A stretch of DNA of 6,987 nt from Clostridia bacterium (GTDB taxonomy: Bacteria; Bacillota; Clostridia; Christensenellales; Borkfalkiaceae). The DNA lies in the NCBI GenBank assembly GCA_021205485.1, contig JAJPXK010000098.1:1-6987 (forward strand). The letters run 5' to 3'. The notes under the pieces were generated by a model. That model worked only from the letters and a program-made list of their open reading frames with translations, ran no database searches and was not told where the DNA came from. Positions 6,133 through 6,987 of the stretch are shown one piece after another. Position numbers and translations under genes: made by a program. How positions within the stretch are numbered: position 1 is the stretch's first letter; each line of letters begins with the position of its first letter.

Positions 6133-6987
6133 TTTAAAAGCTCCTGAAGCTCGTCAACGGTCAAAATTTCAAGCCCTTCGGTATTTTTTGCGTTGCGTGT
6201 ACGGGTGGTTGAATCATCGGGAACGGTTACATAAACGTTGCTGTCGGCAAGCCGCTGCGTATAAACCCCGCCCCTTAAGTAAATGCCGTCTATAAGGCTT
6301 TGAGAAAGGGTTAAATTATCCTCTATGCAGCGGGAAAAGTTGAATTTTTTGCCTGATAACGCGCCTTCGGACTTTTTCTTTTTGCGGGAGAGGTAAATAT
6401 AAAACTCGCGGCGTACGCGGGAGCGTTCCTCCTTCTCTTTACGCATTTTTGCGATATAGTCTACCGACCCCTGCGAACGGGGCTTTGTTATGCGGTAATT
6501 TTCCAGACTGCCGCGGGTAATTTTAAGGGCCTTTTCAAGCTCTTCAAACGTACAATTTTCCGCTTTGCAAAATTCCTGCGCTATACGCATCGTGGCGTAG
6601 GCGTCGTCCGCCGCCCTGTGAGGGGTGAACTCTATATTCATATCCTTTGTGATATATTCAAGCCCGAACTGGCGGGCAAAACCGCCTGTTTTGGTCATAT
6701 ATATAAGCTGTGTATCGGAAAATCTGAAATTAAAAGAGGGCAGATTGAACCGCTTTGTTTCAAGATTAAGATAGTTTACGTCGTTGCAGGTTGCGTGGCC
6801 CGCCACAATGTTGTTTTTATCTTCCAACAAAGCTTTGATCTGAGGATAGACCGAACGGAAATCGGGATGTTTTTTAAATTCGTTGTATTTATAGGGCAAA
6901 ACTATGCCCTTTTCGCCCCTGCCGTCGGTTAAATGGAAGGCGCCCCGCGGATTTATCATAATATCTTCTTTTTTTATAATATTGAAT
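6129..6987 (-). CDS. DEDDh-family 3'-5' exonuclease with C-terminal BRCT-like domain (5' end outside window)
   Basis: The first in-frame ATG is at 6959, but the frame stays open to the window edge (preceding residues FNIIKKEDI), so this ATG is probably internal and the true start lies beyond 6987. Numbering from that ATG, 1-130 is the rest of a DnaQ/PolC-epsilon-like exonuclease. IVAGHATCNDVNYL (51-64) is motif Exo II with Asp60. FSDTQ follows at 80-84. HRAADDAYAT (114-123) is Exo III, with His114 and Asp119 in the DEDDh H-x4-D spacing. The Exo I D-x-E pair is expected in the missing part. Residues 165-199 are a highly charged, basic linker. Residues 201-276 read as a BRCT domain: LSGKKFNFS opening, RGG turn at 229-231, NVYVTVPDD strand (241-249), closing EILTVDELQELL helix. 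Such proteins degrade single-stranded 3' ends in DNA repair or replication; the BRCT would mediate protein or DNA contacts. It is the upstream partner of the methyltransferase gene in an operon. Confidence is high for the exonuclease, moderate for the BRCT. Confidence 0.88.
   Translation of the reverse strand, partial: FNIIKKEDIMINPRGAFHLTDGRGEKGIVLPYKYNEFKKHPDFRSVYPQIKALLEDKNNIVAGHATCNDVNYLNLETKRFNLPSFNFRFSDTQLIYMTKTGGFARQFGLEYITKDMNIEFTPHRAADDAYATMRIAQEFCKAENCTFEELEKALKITRGSLENYRITKPRSQGSVDYIAKMRKEKEERSRVRREFYIYLSRKKKKSEGALSGKKFNFSRCIEDNLTLSQSLIDGIYLRGGVYTQRLADSNVYVTVPDDSTTRTRNAKNTEGLEILTVDELQELLK
6141..6145 (-). promoter_or_regulatory. Ribosome binding site of the methyltransferase, inside the upstream gene
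   Basis: On the minus strand AGGAG lies 8 nt before the ATG at 6132-6130, within the last codons of the exonuclease gene. Together with the ATGA stop-start overlap it fixes the methyltransferase start and points to translational coupling of the two genes. Confidence 0.8.

Noticed and set aside
6618..6932. Plus-strand open frame of 104 codons opposite the exonuclease
   Set aside because: It is the antisense shadow of the conserved Exo II and Exo III region, with no supporting ribosome binding site or family match.

Overview
The window looks like chromosomal DNA of an uncultured Bacillota (Clostridia-like) bacterium, probably from a gut-type community. This is inferred from the purine-rich Shine-Dalgarno sites (AGGAG, AGGTG), AT-rich intergenic DNA beside moderate-GC genes, frequent ATA and AGG codons, an RsmF-type methyltransferase with the ending KNHYPKGLR, and a very large Asp/Tyr/Ser-rich surface lipoprotein. 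The lineage cannot be fixed from the sequence alone.

Layout: (1) 1-85 is an AT-rich leader with a weak extended -10 promoter candidate and a ribosome binding site. (2) 86-4678 (+) is one 1530-residue exported protein. It has a lipoprotein-type signal peptide (Cys34), three diverged jelly-roll-like beta modules interrupted by acidic, tyrosine-rich insertions, a C-terminal membrane helix and a basic cytoplasmic tail. (3) 4699-4737 is a perfect hairpin with an A-tract on one side and a T-tract on the other, able to terminate transcription from both directions. (4) 4786-4841 is a short non-coding element resembling the dispersed GTCATCCTGAGCG...CGAAGGATC repeats found in many bacterial genomes. 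(5) 4864-6132 (-) is an RsmF-type 16S rRNA m5C methyltransferase. (6) 6129 to the right edge (-) is a DEDDh-family 3'-5' exonuclease with a C-terminal BRCT-like domain. Its 5' end lies outside the window.

The two minus-strand genes overlap by 4 bp (ATGA) and form an operon that converges on the lipoprotein gene. They are conserved-type housekeeping functions (nucleic-acid processing and ribosome maturation) with no evident link to the lipoprotein. The lipoprotein is the least familiar part of the window. I can describe its architecture and likely location but not its function, and I see no multi-gene system around it. No tRNA, rRNA, CRISPR array, transposase or phage gene was found.
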